From Anaerobacillus isosaccharinicus (GTDB taxonomy: Bacteria > Bacillota > Bacilli > Bacillales > Anaerobacillaceae): a stretch of DNA of 64,000 bases. Position numbers and translations under genes: made by a program. The stretch spans positions 1,168,164-1,232,163 of the forward strand of contig NZ_CP063356.1 of assembly GCF_001866075.3 (NCBI RefSeq). Reading direction: 5' to 3'. Of this stretch, positions 1 to 8,267 are shown piece by piece. The first letter of the stretch is position 1. The number at the start of each line of letters is the position of its first letter. Below the pieces are notes generated by a model. It worked only from the letters and a program-made list of their open reading frames with translations, was not told the DNA's origin and searched no databases.

Positions 1-1016
1 ATATCCTTGGTTTTCCAAAGCGGGGATTCTTCCACTGCCTCAGGGCTTGTTTTCTTTATGGCTTCATGAATCATATCCAACGTTGCAAAAGCATAGAAGT
101 TTGATGTTGTTGAAAGACTTTCATGACCAAGCATTTCCATGATGACTGTGAGGGGCATACCTTTTCGGTATAACGTCATAGCTCTTGTTTTCCTGATTAA
201 GTGGCAGTGAACATGCCGTGGGATTTCAGGACAAATCATTCTTGCCTGGTTTGCATATTGACCTAAAAGGAGATTTATCGTATCCGTAGACAAGGCATGA
301 GGCTTCCCATCCCTCATCGAATAGAACAATGGAGCCCCGCCATCTGTGTTTGGATGCGGATGGAATTCCTGAAGATAACGCTTGATGTGAGCAACAGTTT
401 TCTCCATCAGGGGCACATTACGACTTTTGTTGCCTTTACCGGTTAGCGTAACGAAAGGTGTTTTGACGTTGATAATGTGCAGATCCCGAAGGGTAATATC
501 TACAAGTTCCTGCGCTCTGGCAGCCGTATCATACAACATAATGAACATCATGCGATTGCGTCTTCCCTTTTGTGTATCTGTTTTAGGCGTTTTTAATAAT
601 GCTTCAATAGCTTCATTTGTCATATATAATATGGACTTTTTGTGTTCCTTCATTCCGCGAACGCTACGAACATCGTTGTATATTGCAACAAGCGTAATAT
701 CCTCGTCTGCGCAATACTCCATGAACGATTTTAGTGCAGTCAATCGAAGGTTGCATGTTTTGGCTGCTAGATTTTGCACTTCATTCATCCAGACAAAATA
801 ATCTTTAATGTGTTTCCTATTTAGAAAGTCAAACGTAATGTCCTGTCGTTCAATCCCTTTTTGGATTTCCAAGTAATCAATAAAGTAACTCATGGACTTC
901 TTATACGAATTTATTGTGTTTTGGCTAAGGTTTCTTACCTTGGGCAGGTATACATGAAGGAAGCTACGAGCATAATGCCAAAATTCGGGCTCAATCTGCT
1001 TTCTACTCTTCATCAT
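1..1016 (-). CDS. Third tyrosine recombinase of a RIT element (partial)
   Basis: Phage-integrase-family site-specific recombinase, last gene of a three-recombinase set. The reading frame runs off the window edge, so about 338 residues of the N-terminal part are visible. The catalytic domain shows the first Arg in AARAQELVDI, a second box CHLIRKTRA (canonical HxLRH, here with K for the second H), and the Tyr region LGHESLSTTSNFYAF. The start ATG at 1016 (or 1013) overlaps the stop of the preceding recombinase and has GGAGGTGG about 6 nt upstream, so the two are translationally coupled. It probably acts with the two upstream recombinases in moving the element; that role is inferred from the RIT family. 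Confidence 0.85.
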   Translation of the reverse strand, partial: MMKSRKQIEPEFWHYARSFLHVYLPKVRNLSQNTINSYKKSMSYFIDYLEIQKGIERQDITFDFLNRKHIKDYFVWMNEVQNLAAKTCNLRLTALKSFMEYCADEDITLVAIYNDVRSVRGMKEHKKSILYMTNEAIEALLKTPKTDTQKGRRNRMMFIMLYDTAARAQELVDITLRDLHIINVKTPFVTLTGKGNKSRNVPLMEKTVAHIKRYLQEFHPHPNTDGGAPLFYSMRDGKPHALSTDTINLLLGQYANQARMICPEIPRHVHCHLIRKTRAMTLYRKGMPLTVIMEMLGHESLSTTSNFYAFATLDMIHEAIKKTSPEAVEESPLWKTKD

Positions 1017-1974
1017 AATCCACCTCCGGAAGCAACCCTTCAAGTATTTTAGTTTTTTCGGAGAAAGTAGAAAAAAACTCAGGCACAAGATGAAGATAGT
1101 AGTAGGTGCTTTCCAAACAGGCATGTCCCATGTAACGCACCAAATATGGAAGCATGGAATTCACATCGGATTCTTCCTTAAGCCATTGATTGAGTTTGTC
1201 GAAGGCAAAATGATGGCGAAAATCATATGCTCTTGCCTTCGAGCCTGACTCATGCCCCAAACCAGCCGCCTTCCATATCTTATTGAAATTCGATCCAATA
1301 GACGTACTCTGGTAACAACTATGGGATTTTACCGGAAAGAAATACGTTCGATCTGGAAATATATTATCTATGACAGCATCGTATTTCAAATATAGTTGTT
1401 TAAGGTCTTCCGGAAGAAACAACCTTCGGTCTTTAGGGCCTTTTGAATGGATTACATCGATATAGCCAGTATGAAGGTTAACGTTTTTTCGCAGAAGCAA
1501 CCGCGCTTCACTTGTTCTCAATCCACAACAATAAAGCAATCTAAAGTACATGGGTAGGACAAGATGGCGGACAGGATTTTCCTTGCGAGGGCCTAGTGTG
1601 TCGCAAGCATCGAAAAATCGGATAATTTCTTCATCTGTGAAAAAATGTGGTATCGTTCGGATTTGCTTTCGACAGATTTTGTTGGTGACAACATATGCAT
1701 CTGAGTATCCAGAATGTTGCAGGTATTTGCCAAACTCACGAATAGGTGCCACACGTACTCGTTGGGTGTTTGGGCATTCGTTATCCCGTAAGATAACCCA
1801 ACCTTTAACAATCTCGTTCAATAAAACCTCTTCGGATTCGCGTTTTGCACAATAGCGATCAAACTCGTGGAGATAGTATTCGCTTGTTTTATACTTCCAG
1901 CCTAGTGAGTGTTTAAACGCTACAAAAGACTCCATGAAAGAAGCTAGTTTACTAACATATGCCTTCTCCATCAT
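1003..1974 (-). CDS. Second tyrosine recombinase of a RIT element
   Basis: Integrase of about 323 residues with an N-terminal SAM-like core-binding region (KLASFMESFVAFKHSLGWKY) and a C-terminal catalytic domain. Arg box is CCGLRTSEARLLL, second box YDFRHHFAF, nucleophile region YMGHACLESTYYYLH. I chose ATG 1974 because its ATGA overlaps the TGA stop of the upstream recombinase and AAGGGG lies just before it; a longer frame reaches 2022. It is the middle gene of three same-strand, overlapping recombinases, the hallmark organisation of recombinase-in-trio (RIT) elements. Function in excision and integration is inferred from the family. Confidence 0.87.
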   Translation of the reverse strand: MMEKAYVSKLASFMESFVAFKHSLGWKYKTSEYYLHEFDRYCAKRESEEVLLNEIVKGWVILRDNECPNTQRVRVAPIREFGKYLQHSGYSDAYVVTNKICRKQIRTIPHFFTDEEIIRFFDACDTLGPRKENPVRHLVLPMYFRLLYCCGLRTSEARLLLRKNVNLHTGYIDVIHSKGPKDRRLFLPEDLKQLYLKYDAVIDNIFPDRTYFFPVKSHSCYQSTSIGSNFNKIWKAAGLGHESGSKARAYDFRHHFAFDKLNQWLKEESDVNSMLPYLVRYMGHACLESTYYYLHLVPEFFSTFSEKTKILEGLLPEVDYDEE

Positions 1975-3203
1975 TTGAGCCCCTTCACTTTCATAGGAAT
2001 GACGGCTAAGGTTAATGCACAATCACGCATCTTTTCTTCGTCAGTAGACAGATAAACGTCGGCTGAGTTTGGGTTGACATGCCCAAGTGTTGATGAAATT
2101 GTTTGTATGGCAACCCCATTTTTTAACATTTTTGAGGCGACATGATGTCTAAGGAGGCGGGTGCCTTTAAGTTCGTTGTTAACTCTTACTCCTGCACATG
2201 TAAATATTTTTCTTACTATGGTGTAACAACTCGAATGTTCTTTCAACGGTACATGTGGGGCATTTCGAGATAAAAATACGCACGATGAATCTGATTTAGG
2301 ACGGTCATTCGTGAGATACCTTACTAATGCATTGCCGATTGCAGGAAGAAGGGGTAAAACTAAAGGCTCATTCGTCTTCTGTTGGACTATGTTAATAACA
2401 TCCCCTTGCCAATCTATATCTTTTAACCTTAAGTTCAAAATATCCACGGCCCTGATTCCAGTAAGAAGCGATAATAATATAATAGCTTTGTCCCTTGAAG
2501 ATACAGCATCGGTTTGTAATACATCCCATACAGCCCGTTCTTCCTCCTCCGTTAATACGGGAATAATTGTCCTTTTTCTCAGGAGTTTATCAGGAACGGC
2601 TGCAATAAGTCTGTTTCCACCTTCTGCAAAACGCAAAAATGATCTTAATCCGGAGGCCGCCGTTCGAAGACTTCCAGAGTCCCAGGTTTCTCTTAGTTCA
2701 TCAAAAAACTTATAGATTGATTTAAGAGGGACAGCTTTCAACTCGGTATAGCCCAATTTTTCAATAAAAATAAGGAACTTGCAGGAAGTATTTCGATACG
2801 ATTCTATAGTATTTTTACTTTTTTTCTCCTCTTGTAGAAACGCTAGAAAATGGATATGAAGGTCCTGGAATTTAATAGTTGAGGGCTTATCGACCTTACT
2901 ATCCCTGCTTGGTTGCCAGCCAAAATAGCCTCTTTCTTCATATTCCCTTAATTTTCTTATGCATGAAGTGTGTAGCTTTTTACGTGAATGGCAGTATTGT
3001 CCTGTCCTTCTGTCTGCAGAATCATTCACGAAATGCTCAACCAATTCTTGAGTTAAAGTTTCTGTCCCCATGATAGCGGCAGACTTCAACAGTCTTTCAT
3101 ATACCCTTTTGAAACTATGAATCGTTGATTGACAATAACCTGCTTTTTCAAGCGCTTCAAGTACCATTTTTACACTACTTTCCACAGTTGGTTTCTTTAC
3201 CAT
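1971..3203 (-). CDS. First tyrosine recombinase of a RIT element
   Basis: About 410 residues, the longest of the three recombinases, as expected for the first gene of a RIT element. The N-terminal half carries a SAM-like core-binding domain (FLAFLQEEKKSKNTIESYRN). The C-terminal half has the Arg box LLTGIRAVDILNL, a second box TRLLRHHVAS (the first His of HxLRH replaced by Arg) and the Tyr region LGHVNPNSADVYLST. ATG 3203 is preferred over an upstream start because GGAGG lies 7 nt before it. The inverted repeats at 3268-3332 sit immediately upstream and probably mark the element end where the recombinases bind. Confidence 0.87.
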   Translation of the reverse strand: MVKKPTVESSVKMVLEALEKAGYCQSTIHSFKRVYERLLKSAAIMGTETLTQELVEHFVNDSADRRTGQYCHSRKKLHTSCIRKLREYEERGYFGWQPSRDSKVDKPSTIKFQDLHIHFLAFLQEEKKSKNTIESYRNTSCKFLIFIEKLGYTELKAVPLKSIYKFFDELRETWDSGSLRTAASGLRSFLRFAEGGNRLIAAVPDKLLRKRTIIPVLTEEEERAVWDVLQTDAVSSRDKAIILLSLLTGIRAVDILNLRLKDIDWQGDVINIVQQKTNEPLVLPLLPAIGNALVRYLTNDRPKSDSSCVFLSRNAPHVPLKEHSSCYTIVRKIFTCAGVRVNNELKGTRLLRHHVASKMLKNGVAIQTISSTLGHVNPNSADVYLSTDEEKMRDCALTLAVIPMKVKGLK

Positions 3204-3267
3204 AGTAATTCCTCCTAAAAATAGTTTGGACGTTAGTCCACTTCTATTATGGAAAAAATAGCAAAAC

Positions 3268-3332
3268 ACTATGCCGAAAATCCTTCGTAAACTGTTTATT
3301 TATGAAGGATTTATAAGTTTATTCGGCATAGT
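3268..3332. repeat. Nested inverted repeats at the RIT element end
   Basis: An 11-bp perfect inverted repeat (ACTATGCCGAA at 3268-3278, TTCGGCATAGT at 3322-3332) encloses a second pair (AAATCCTTC at 3278-3286, GAAGGATTT at 3304-3312). A further degenerate CGGTATAGT copy lies at 3341-3349. Paired arms around a short core are what tyrosine recombinases bind, and the position at the 5' side of the recombinase trio fits an element terminus. Extent is inferred; the other end is outside the window. Confidence 0.6.
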
Positions 3333-3352
3333 ATTTTTTTCGGTATAGTCGA

Positions 3353-3376
3353 CATTATGACGAATTCGTCATAATG
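3353..3376. repeat. Perfect 24-bp palindrome at the RIT/transposon junction
   Basis: CATTATGACGAA followed by its exact reverse complement, with further matches outside (TCG...CGA). Immediately to its right the truncated DDE transposase frame begins, so the palindrome lies at or very near the insertion junction of the RIT element. It may be a crossover site, a footprint of insertion, or one end of the element. Confidence 0.6.
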
Positions 3377-3972
3377 CCGACAACGGTAAAATCTATCGAT
3401 CTGAAACACTTCAATATGCTTGTGCGCAGCTGGGGATTACGTTAGCTCACACACAGCCGTATGACGCAGCAGCAAAAGGCAAAATTGAAAGGTTCTTTAA
3501 AACGGTTCAAACAAGGTTTTACCCGTTGTTAGAATCAGATCGTGCTCATTCGCTTGAAGAATTAAATCAACGATTTTGGCGTTGGCTTGAAGAGGATTAT
3601 CATCGCCGTGTTCATGCTTCTCTTGATGGCAAAACACCAATTGAAGTTTACCAATTACAACTAGAAGAAGTCAAATTTCTTGGAGACCTTTCTTTACTTG
3701 AAACCATCTTTTTAAAGCGTCACAACCGAAAAGTAAAACATGATGGAACGATTACGATAGACAAACAACTTTACGAAGTTCCTCCCGGCTTTATTGGTTA
3801 TTCCATTGATGTCCGAGAAGATGAGCATGGTGTTTATATCTTCGAAGAGGGTAAAAAGGTAGCGGAAGCAAAGCGTGTATCACTAGAAGACAACGCTCAT
3901 GTTAAACGTGTTCGTTCTCCTTTTTCGCTGTCTGAAATGGATATTCTAAAGGACGGTGAGAAACATGTATAA
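3377..3972 (+). pseudogene. TniA/TnsB-like DDE transposase, 5' truncated
   Basis: C-terminal part of an rve-fold (Mu/TniA/TnsB type) transposase. The frame opens at the palindrome and begins with ADNGKIYRSE, containing the second catalytic Asp of the DDE triad. The Glu follows in AAAKGKIERFFKTVQ, then comes the Mu-C-like beta-barrel region (DGTITIDKQLYEVPPGFIGY). The first Asp and all N-terminal DNA-binding domains are missing, evidently removed by the RIT insertion. An in-frame ATG at 3526 exists but would give a protein without an active site. The stop overlaps the start of the next gene (AAA ATPase), the normal transposase-ATPase arrangement. Confidence 0.85.
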
Positions 3973-4765
3973 AACCTTTTATTCTCTTGCTTCAACACCA
4001 TTTTCAAAGGAATTAAAACCTTCAGAAGCATTTACGTCCCCTACATATCAAGGGGCATTAAATAGCTTGGATTATTTAAAAAAATCCAGAGGAATTGGTT
4101 TATTAATCGGAGATCCTGGTGCTGGGAAGACATTTACTCTACGATCGTTTAAAGAGGCACTAAACCCGTCCTTATATCACGTTATTTACTTTCCTCTTTC
4201 CACTGGAGGAGTCATGGATTTCTATCGAGGACTAGCATATGGCCTAGGAGAAGATCCTAAGTTTCGAAAGGTAGATCTGTTTCGCCAAATACAAAATGGC
4301 ACGGAGCGAATGTTTCGAGAACGTAAAGTAACGCCTGTCTTTATTTTAGATGAGATGCATATGGCTAAAGATGCGTTCTTACAGGATTTAGCGATTCTTT
4401 TTAATTTTCAAATGGACTCTAGCAATCCTTTTATTCTGATACTGGCAGGATTACCGCATTTGAAAACCAGGCTAGCTCTTAATAATAATAAGCCATTAAC
4501 ACAACGAATTATTATGAAATATCAATTTCAGCCACTATCAAATGAGGATGTTTCAAGTTATATCACCCACCATCTAAAAGTAGCAGGAGCAAATATGCCT
4601 ATTTTTACAGATGCGGCTTTAGAAGCTATCGCATTACGATCACAAGGCTGGCCACGTGTCATAAATAAGTTAACCGTCAACTGCTTGCTTTTCGGTTCAC
4701 AACTGAAAAAAAATCAAATCGATGAAGAAATTGTTCAACTTGCGATTGAAGATGGTGAATTTTGA
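3965..4765 (+). CDS. TniB/ExeA-like AAA ATPase, transposition partner
   Basis: AAA+ ATPase of about 266 residues. Walker A is GDPGAGKT near residue 45, Walker B FILDEMH near residue 125, followed by a lid domain with PLTQRIIMKYQFQPLS. The layout matches ExeA/TniB/TnsC-type ATPases, which select the target and activate the DDE transposase. ATG 3965 overlaps the transposase stop by 8 nt and has GGTGAG upstream; a GTG at 3956 is the alternative. The gene looks intact, but its partner transposase is truncated, so the transposon is probably immobile unless complemented. Confidence 0.83.
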   Translation: MYKTFYSLASTPFSKELKPSEAFTSPTYQGALNSLDYLKKSRGIGLLIGDPGAGKTFTLRSFKEALNPSLYHVIYFPLSTGGVMDFYRGLAYGLGEDPKFRKVDLFRQIQNGTERMFRERKVTPVFILDEMHMAKDAFLQDLAILFNFQMDSSNPFILILAGLPHLKTRLALNNNKPLTQRIIMKYQFQPLSNEDVSSYITHHLKVAGANMPIFTDAALEAIALRSQGWPRVINKLTVNCLLFGSQLKKNQIDEEIVQLAIEDGEF

Positions 4766-5022
4766 TGAAAAGAGGAATATTAGTCTATGATCACATGGAT
4801 CAAGAGTGGCGAATTTGGATTGGACAACAAGCATATCTCACGATGCAAGGCCAGACGGTTGAGATAAGGATCCACCATCGATATTTCAAAGCTTATTTAG
4901 AGAAAGATTTTGATTGGTTCGTGACGCTAGATAACGAAGTTAGCTTTACTCTACGAATATATGAAATTTACAAAATACGTATTAATATTCAAGATACCAT
5001 ATCCGTTTCCACCCCTTTTTAG
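4765..5022 (+). CDS. Small transposon-associated protein
   Basis: 85-residue protein whose ATG overlaps the TGA stop of the AAA ATPase by one base, with GGTGA upstream. It begins MKRGILVYDHMDQEWRIWIG, rich in aromatic and beta-strand residues, and resembles DUF5348-type small proteins; that resemblance is from memory and unconfirmed. The last dozen residues run into a sequence reading CCCCTTTTTAGGGG, a short hairpin followed by T-rich sequence, so the gene ends at the operon terminator. Role unknown; the position suggests an accessory transposition protein. Confidence 0.6.
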   Translation: MKRGILVYDHMDQEWRIWIGQQAYLTMQGQTVEIRIHHRYFKAYLEKDFDWFVTLDNEVSFTLRIYEIYKIRINIQDTISVSTPF

Positions 5023-5073
5023 GGGTTTTTCTTTTATAATAAAGCTGAATTAATTTGAACGTATTCTTAAGCA

Positions 5074-5160
5074 TCTGAAATAAAGTGGAAAAATAAGCAG
5101 ATTATTTCAGATTTTCAACCGGAGTAATGTGAAAATCAAAACCTGAAATAATGTGCTCGG
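5074..5160. repeat. Transposon right-end repeats
   Basis: Several copies of a TGAAATAAnGTG motif lie here: TCTGAAATAAAGTGG at 5074, an inverted TCTGAAATAATCTG ending near 5112, a weaker copy at 5119 and CCTGAAATAATGTG at 5142. Arrays of short transposase-binding sites are typical of TniA/TnsB transposon ends. The element end probably lies at 5155-5166, since the disrupted lipoprotein gene resumes there. Confidence 0.55.
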
Positions 5161-5778
5161 TAACATAACTTCATTAAGTTGATTATCCTTCACATTATAA
5201 AAATGTATCCATGAACCATACTCGTTAGCATCTGGATTGCTTCCTCGTCGACCAGCTGAATAACCACCTGCTTCAATTAAGTACAGCGAACCATCTGAGA
5301 GTACTATTGATCTTGAGGCATCAGATACTAACCCACCGTTACTAAACTCTTTGGAATGTATCTTTTTACCTTCTCCACCATCATACATCCATATCTCTTC
5401 AACATAAAAAGAGGAATTATAATAGTCCTCACTTTTTTTATACATGACGTATAATTCCATTAAACCATCTTGATCAAAATCAAGTAAATCTACGTAGGCT
5501 AATCCCATCTCGTCAATATTATCTTCAGTGAGAATCCCGAAATTAGCTATTTTATTATAAACAGTCTGATAAAATATCGATAATACGCGTTGGTGTTCTG
5601 TTATTTTTTCATCTAACACTTCAACAGAATTCTCTGGCTCTTTGTTAACTTCAACTTCTTTTGCTTCGGTAATTATTTCTTCAATTTCTAAGATTTCTAT
5701 TGGTTCCTGAATAGTTGATTGTTGATTACAACCTACTATAATTAAAATCGAAGTAATAAAAATTAACACTAACTTCAA
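5107..5778 (-). pseudogene. Lipoprotein with an acidic Ca-binding-like loop, 3' truncated by a transposon
   Basis: Starts at TTG 5778 (GAGGCGA 8 nt upstream) with a type II signal peptide ending in the lipobox IIVGC, so the protein is lipid-anchored outside the membrane. A Glu-rich spacer follows, then a domain with LDFDQDGLMELYV, an EF-hand/FG-GAP-like loop. The native frame is recognisable up to about LNEVML. The remaining roughly 17 residues are encoded by the transposon right-end repeats, so the natural C terminus is lost. Specific function unknown. Confidence 0.75.
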
Positions 5779-5932
5779 CTATATCGCCTCACTCAAAAAT
5801 AATAATTACTTCTCTTAATTTTATTAGCTTTAAGAAAAATAGATAAATTGATTTCTATATAACTCCCCTTTAGCAATATCAATAGGTACATCCCTATTAA
5901 CTTATTAATATAGACGATCGGCAACCGCCTTT

Positions 5933-7279
5933 TTAATTACTCCTGAAAAAAACAGTCTTTGTACTTGCTTCCCATTCTACATGAATACCAAACGTCTCAC
6001 CTATAAAGCGAATAGGTACGTAGGTAGTGTTATTTACGACTTTAGGTATTGCATTTAGTTCAATTGTGCGACTGTTTACTGTTGCAAACTTGCTACCAAC
6101 TGTCATTTTTATTATGGTCCTATCTTTTTTAGCAATTATACTTTTATCTTTATCATTCCAATTTACTTCTGCGCCTAGTGCCTCAAATATGGGTCTAAAT
6201 GGTACCAATGTTGTTGAATTTTCAACAAAAGGCTCTTCTTCTAGTTTTAAGAATTTACCGTCAACATAGACTTTAATATTGTCTGAATTAGTCATTTTAG
6301 TTAATGTTTCTTGGTAGATCTCATAACTGTCTGTCCCAAGAAGTGTTTGGATTTCATCGTTAAGGGTTGTGAAGTCCGATGTACTAGCTAGAGTGTTCAT
6401 CATTTGAAAAGATCTGTAGCTTACATCAACGGACTTAATTGTGTTTGTCGCTAGTGTTCGGCTCTCTTGAGTATTAAATCCAGTAATGCTATGTAAGTAT
6501 CTAATACCTTCATCACGTACTAATTTTTGAGCAAGGTTATAGGCAAAGATCTTTCGCATTATTGGATCAGAAGTGAATATTTCAGATGCTGCCTTTGCAT
6601 ATTCCTGAGACTCTTCATGGTTATATCTTTCTCTCATTAACGGGTATATTGCTGCATAAGCAACAAATTGAACAGGAATTTCAATTAAACTACTTTTTAT
6701 ATTCTTCTTGTAGTTCTTTGAAATAGAATTTTCGGAATCAAAATAAGAGTCTAAATACTGTGCAATGGTAATTGGAAATGTCATTGATTCAATATAGTCT
6801 GGATTTACTATATCTACTGGGATTACCGCACTGATTACATTTTCCACTAATTTACTTATTTCATTTTCAAAGTTTCCTTTTTGCATGGCAAACACATGTG
6901 TTACACTACTGTTAACCTTATCAATTACTTCACGATACTGCGAATAGTTATAACATGTATAGTAACCTTTAGAAATAACATCTAGACTTTTATCAATGTT
7001 TCGTAAGCTAGAGTTCTTTGAGGAAATTCCGCTATTGTATAAGAAATTTCCCCTTACGTAGGCGAGAGAGGTTCTCCCAGTACTAGTTTCCATTAATCTT
7101 AAGCCCTCTTCTATATCCAGGTAGGCTTGTTCTAAATTGGCTAAGTTTTTATGCAACTTGTCTAAGTTTGTCATAAATAAATTACACCCTGAGTTATTAT
7201 CTTTGGCATAAACATACGTATTGCCTTGTAGAGTTAATAATAAAAAGACTAAAATAAATGTAAACATTCGGCGTTTCAT
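5933..7279 (-). CDS. Secreted protein with copper-amine-oxidase-N-like (stalk) domain
   Basis: 448 residues with a signal peptide (MKRRMFTFILVFLLLTLQG, cleavage near YVYA). The middle is helical and unrecognised. The C-terminal ~110 residues form a Cu_amine_oxidN1-type domain: VYVDGKFLKL, then TTLVPFRPIFEALGAEVNW and TTYVPIRFIGETFGIHVEW. In Firmicutes this domain is a wall-associated stalk and carries no oxidase activity. GGAGG lies 14 nt before the ATG, rather far. The gene stands alone between two lipoprotein genes on the same strand. Role in the envelope is inferred only from secretion and the stalk domain. Confidence 0.8.
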   Translation of the reverse strand: MKRRMFTFILVFLLLTLQGNTYVYAKDNNSGCNLFMTNLDKLHKNLANLEQAYLDIEEGLRLMETSTGRTSLAYVRGNFLYNSGISSKNSSLRNIDKSLDVISKGYYTCYNYSQYREVIDKVNSSVTHVFAMQKGNFENEISKLVENVISAVIPVDIVNPDYIESMTFPITIAQYLDSYFDSENSISKNYKKNIKSSLIEIPVQFVAYAAIYPLMRERYNHEESQEYAKAASEIFTSDPIMRKIFAYNLAQKLVRDEGIRYLHSITGFNTQESRTLATNTIKSVDVSYRSFQMMNTLASTSDFTTLNDEIQTLLGTDSYEIYQETLTKMTNSDNIKVYVDGKFLKLEEEPFVENSTTLVPFRPIFEALGAEVNWNDKDKSIIAKKDRTIIKMTVGSKFATVNSRTIELNAIPKVVNNTTYVPIRFIGETFGIHVEWEASTKTVFFRSN

Positions 7280-7353
7280 ATAAATAAATCAGTCCTCCAA
7301 ATGGTTTTATCGAGAATACTTTTCTTCATAATCGCCTTTTCACTAAAAGGATA

Positions 7354-8124
7354 TCATTTAACTCTTGACACCCTAACGATAATCTCCGTATCAGTCTTTG
7401 TCACTTCATCAACCATTCTATTTAATCCCATTTCATATTGAGGGAACGGTCTTGTATGATTATCTACAACAAAATATCGTTCAGTCGGTGGTAATGCTAA
7501 CAAGCTTCCAAATTGAATATCACCAAGCAGTTCAGTTGCAGAAATATCGAACACGAAAATCTTTACATCTGTAGTTTCTTCAATTTGAAAGGTTTTTCGA
7601 ATGTGCGCTAAGTTAAACTCTGACTTCTCTATATTCAAAAAGTCCCAGATTGTGTCGTCCTTAAATGAGATGACATTCACAGCTTCTCTTCTGTTTTGTC
7701 GTCTACCAGACAACTCACTTATATGTTTTAGTGACTCTTCCATTTTAGGATCAGGGTGTTCCATATCTGGAGTTTCTACGTACGCTGCTTCATAATCAGC
7801 TTCAGTCTGGAATAATTGAAACTTTATCCCATTATAAGAGATTTGATCACCTCTAATTTCTGCTCTAAATTCTATTTCACCAGTGACATTTCCATTCTTA
7901 TCAAGTTTTTTTACCATATGACTGATTATTTCATCTGGAGCATCCGCATCGACAACCTCAGTTTCTTCAGATACTTCTTCTGTTTCTACAGTTACACTCT
8001 TTTCAACTTCTTGAGTCGCTGATACTTCAGACTCAACTGGTTCTGCAACCTCCTTTTTGTTACACCCTACGATTACTGTAATTCCTAGAATAACTATCCC
8101 TATTAATTTTAATACCTTTTTCAT
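7354..8124 (-). CDS. Lipoprotein of unknown function
   Basis: 256 residues. A lipobox signal peptide (MKKVLKLIGIVILGITVIVGC) is followed by an acidic Glu/Val-rich linker up to about residue 65 and a folded domain containing QISYNGIKFQLFQTEADYEAAY and a beta-rich C terminus. No family recognised. AGGAGGGTGAA precedes the ATG. The Glu-rich linker resembles that of the truncated lipoprotein at 5107-5778, which suggests related envelope roles. It is divergent from the regulator at 8268, and the 143-bp intergenic space holds both promoters. Confidence 0.7.
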   Translation of the reverse strand: MKKVLKLIGIVILGITVIVGCNKKEVAEPVESEVSATQEVEKSVTVETEEVSEETEVVDADAPDEIISHMVKKLDKNGNVTGEIEFRAEIRGDQISYNGIKFQLFQTEADYEAAYVETPDMEHPDPKMEESLKHISELSGRRQNRREAVNVISFKDDTIWDFLNIEKSEFNLAHIRKTFQIEETTDVKIFVFDISATELLGDIQFGSLLALPPTERYFVVDNHTRPFPQYEMGLNRMVDEVTKTDTEIIVRVSRVK

Positions 8125-8225
8125 TTCACCCTCCTAATATATGATTTTTTCTATTTATCTAGATGATTCCAACATCTTTCCCTAATTCTTTTTTCCTACT
8201 TATCTTCCATTTTACATAGTACTCC

Positions 8226-8243
8226 GTTACACTATTGTTACAC
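8226..8243 (+). promoter_or_regulatory. Direct heptamer repeat, candidate SARP operator
   Basis: GTTACAC, a 4-bp spacer TATT, then GTTACAC again, giving an 11-bp period, 25 bp upstream of the regulator's ATG. SARP-family activators are known to bind heptameric direct repeats spaced by 4 bp, and the downstream gene encodes an SARP-type DNA-binding domain. Autoregulation, or control of the divergent lipoprotein, is inferred. Confidence 0.45.
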
Positions 8244-8267
8244 GAGTTTTTAAAGGAGCGTTAAGAG

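Noticed and set aside
3377..5160. Tn7-like CRISPR-associated transposon
   Set aside because: Only DDE transposase remnant, AAA ATPase and a small protein are present; no TnsA, TniQ or cas genes visible in the window.
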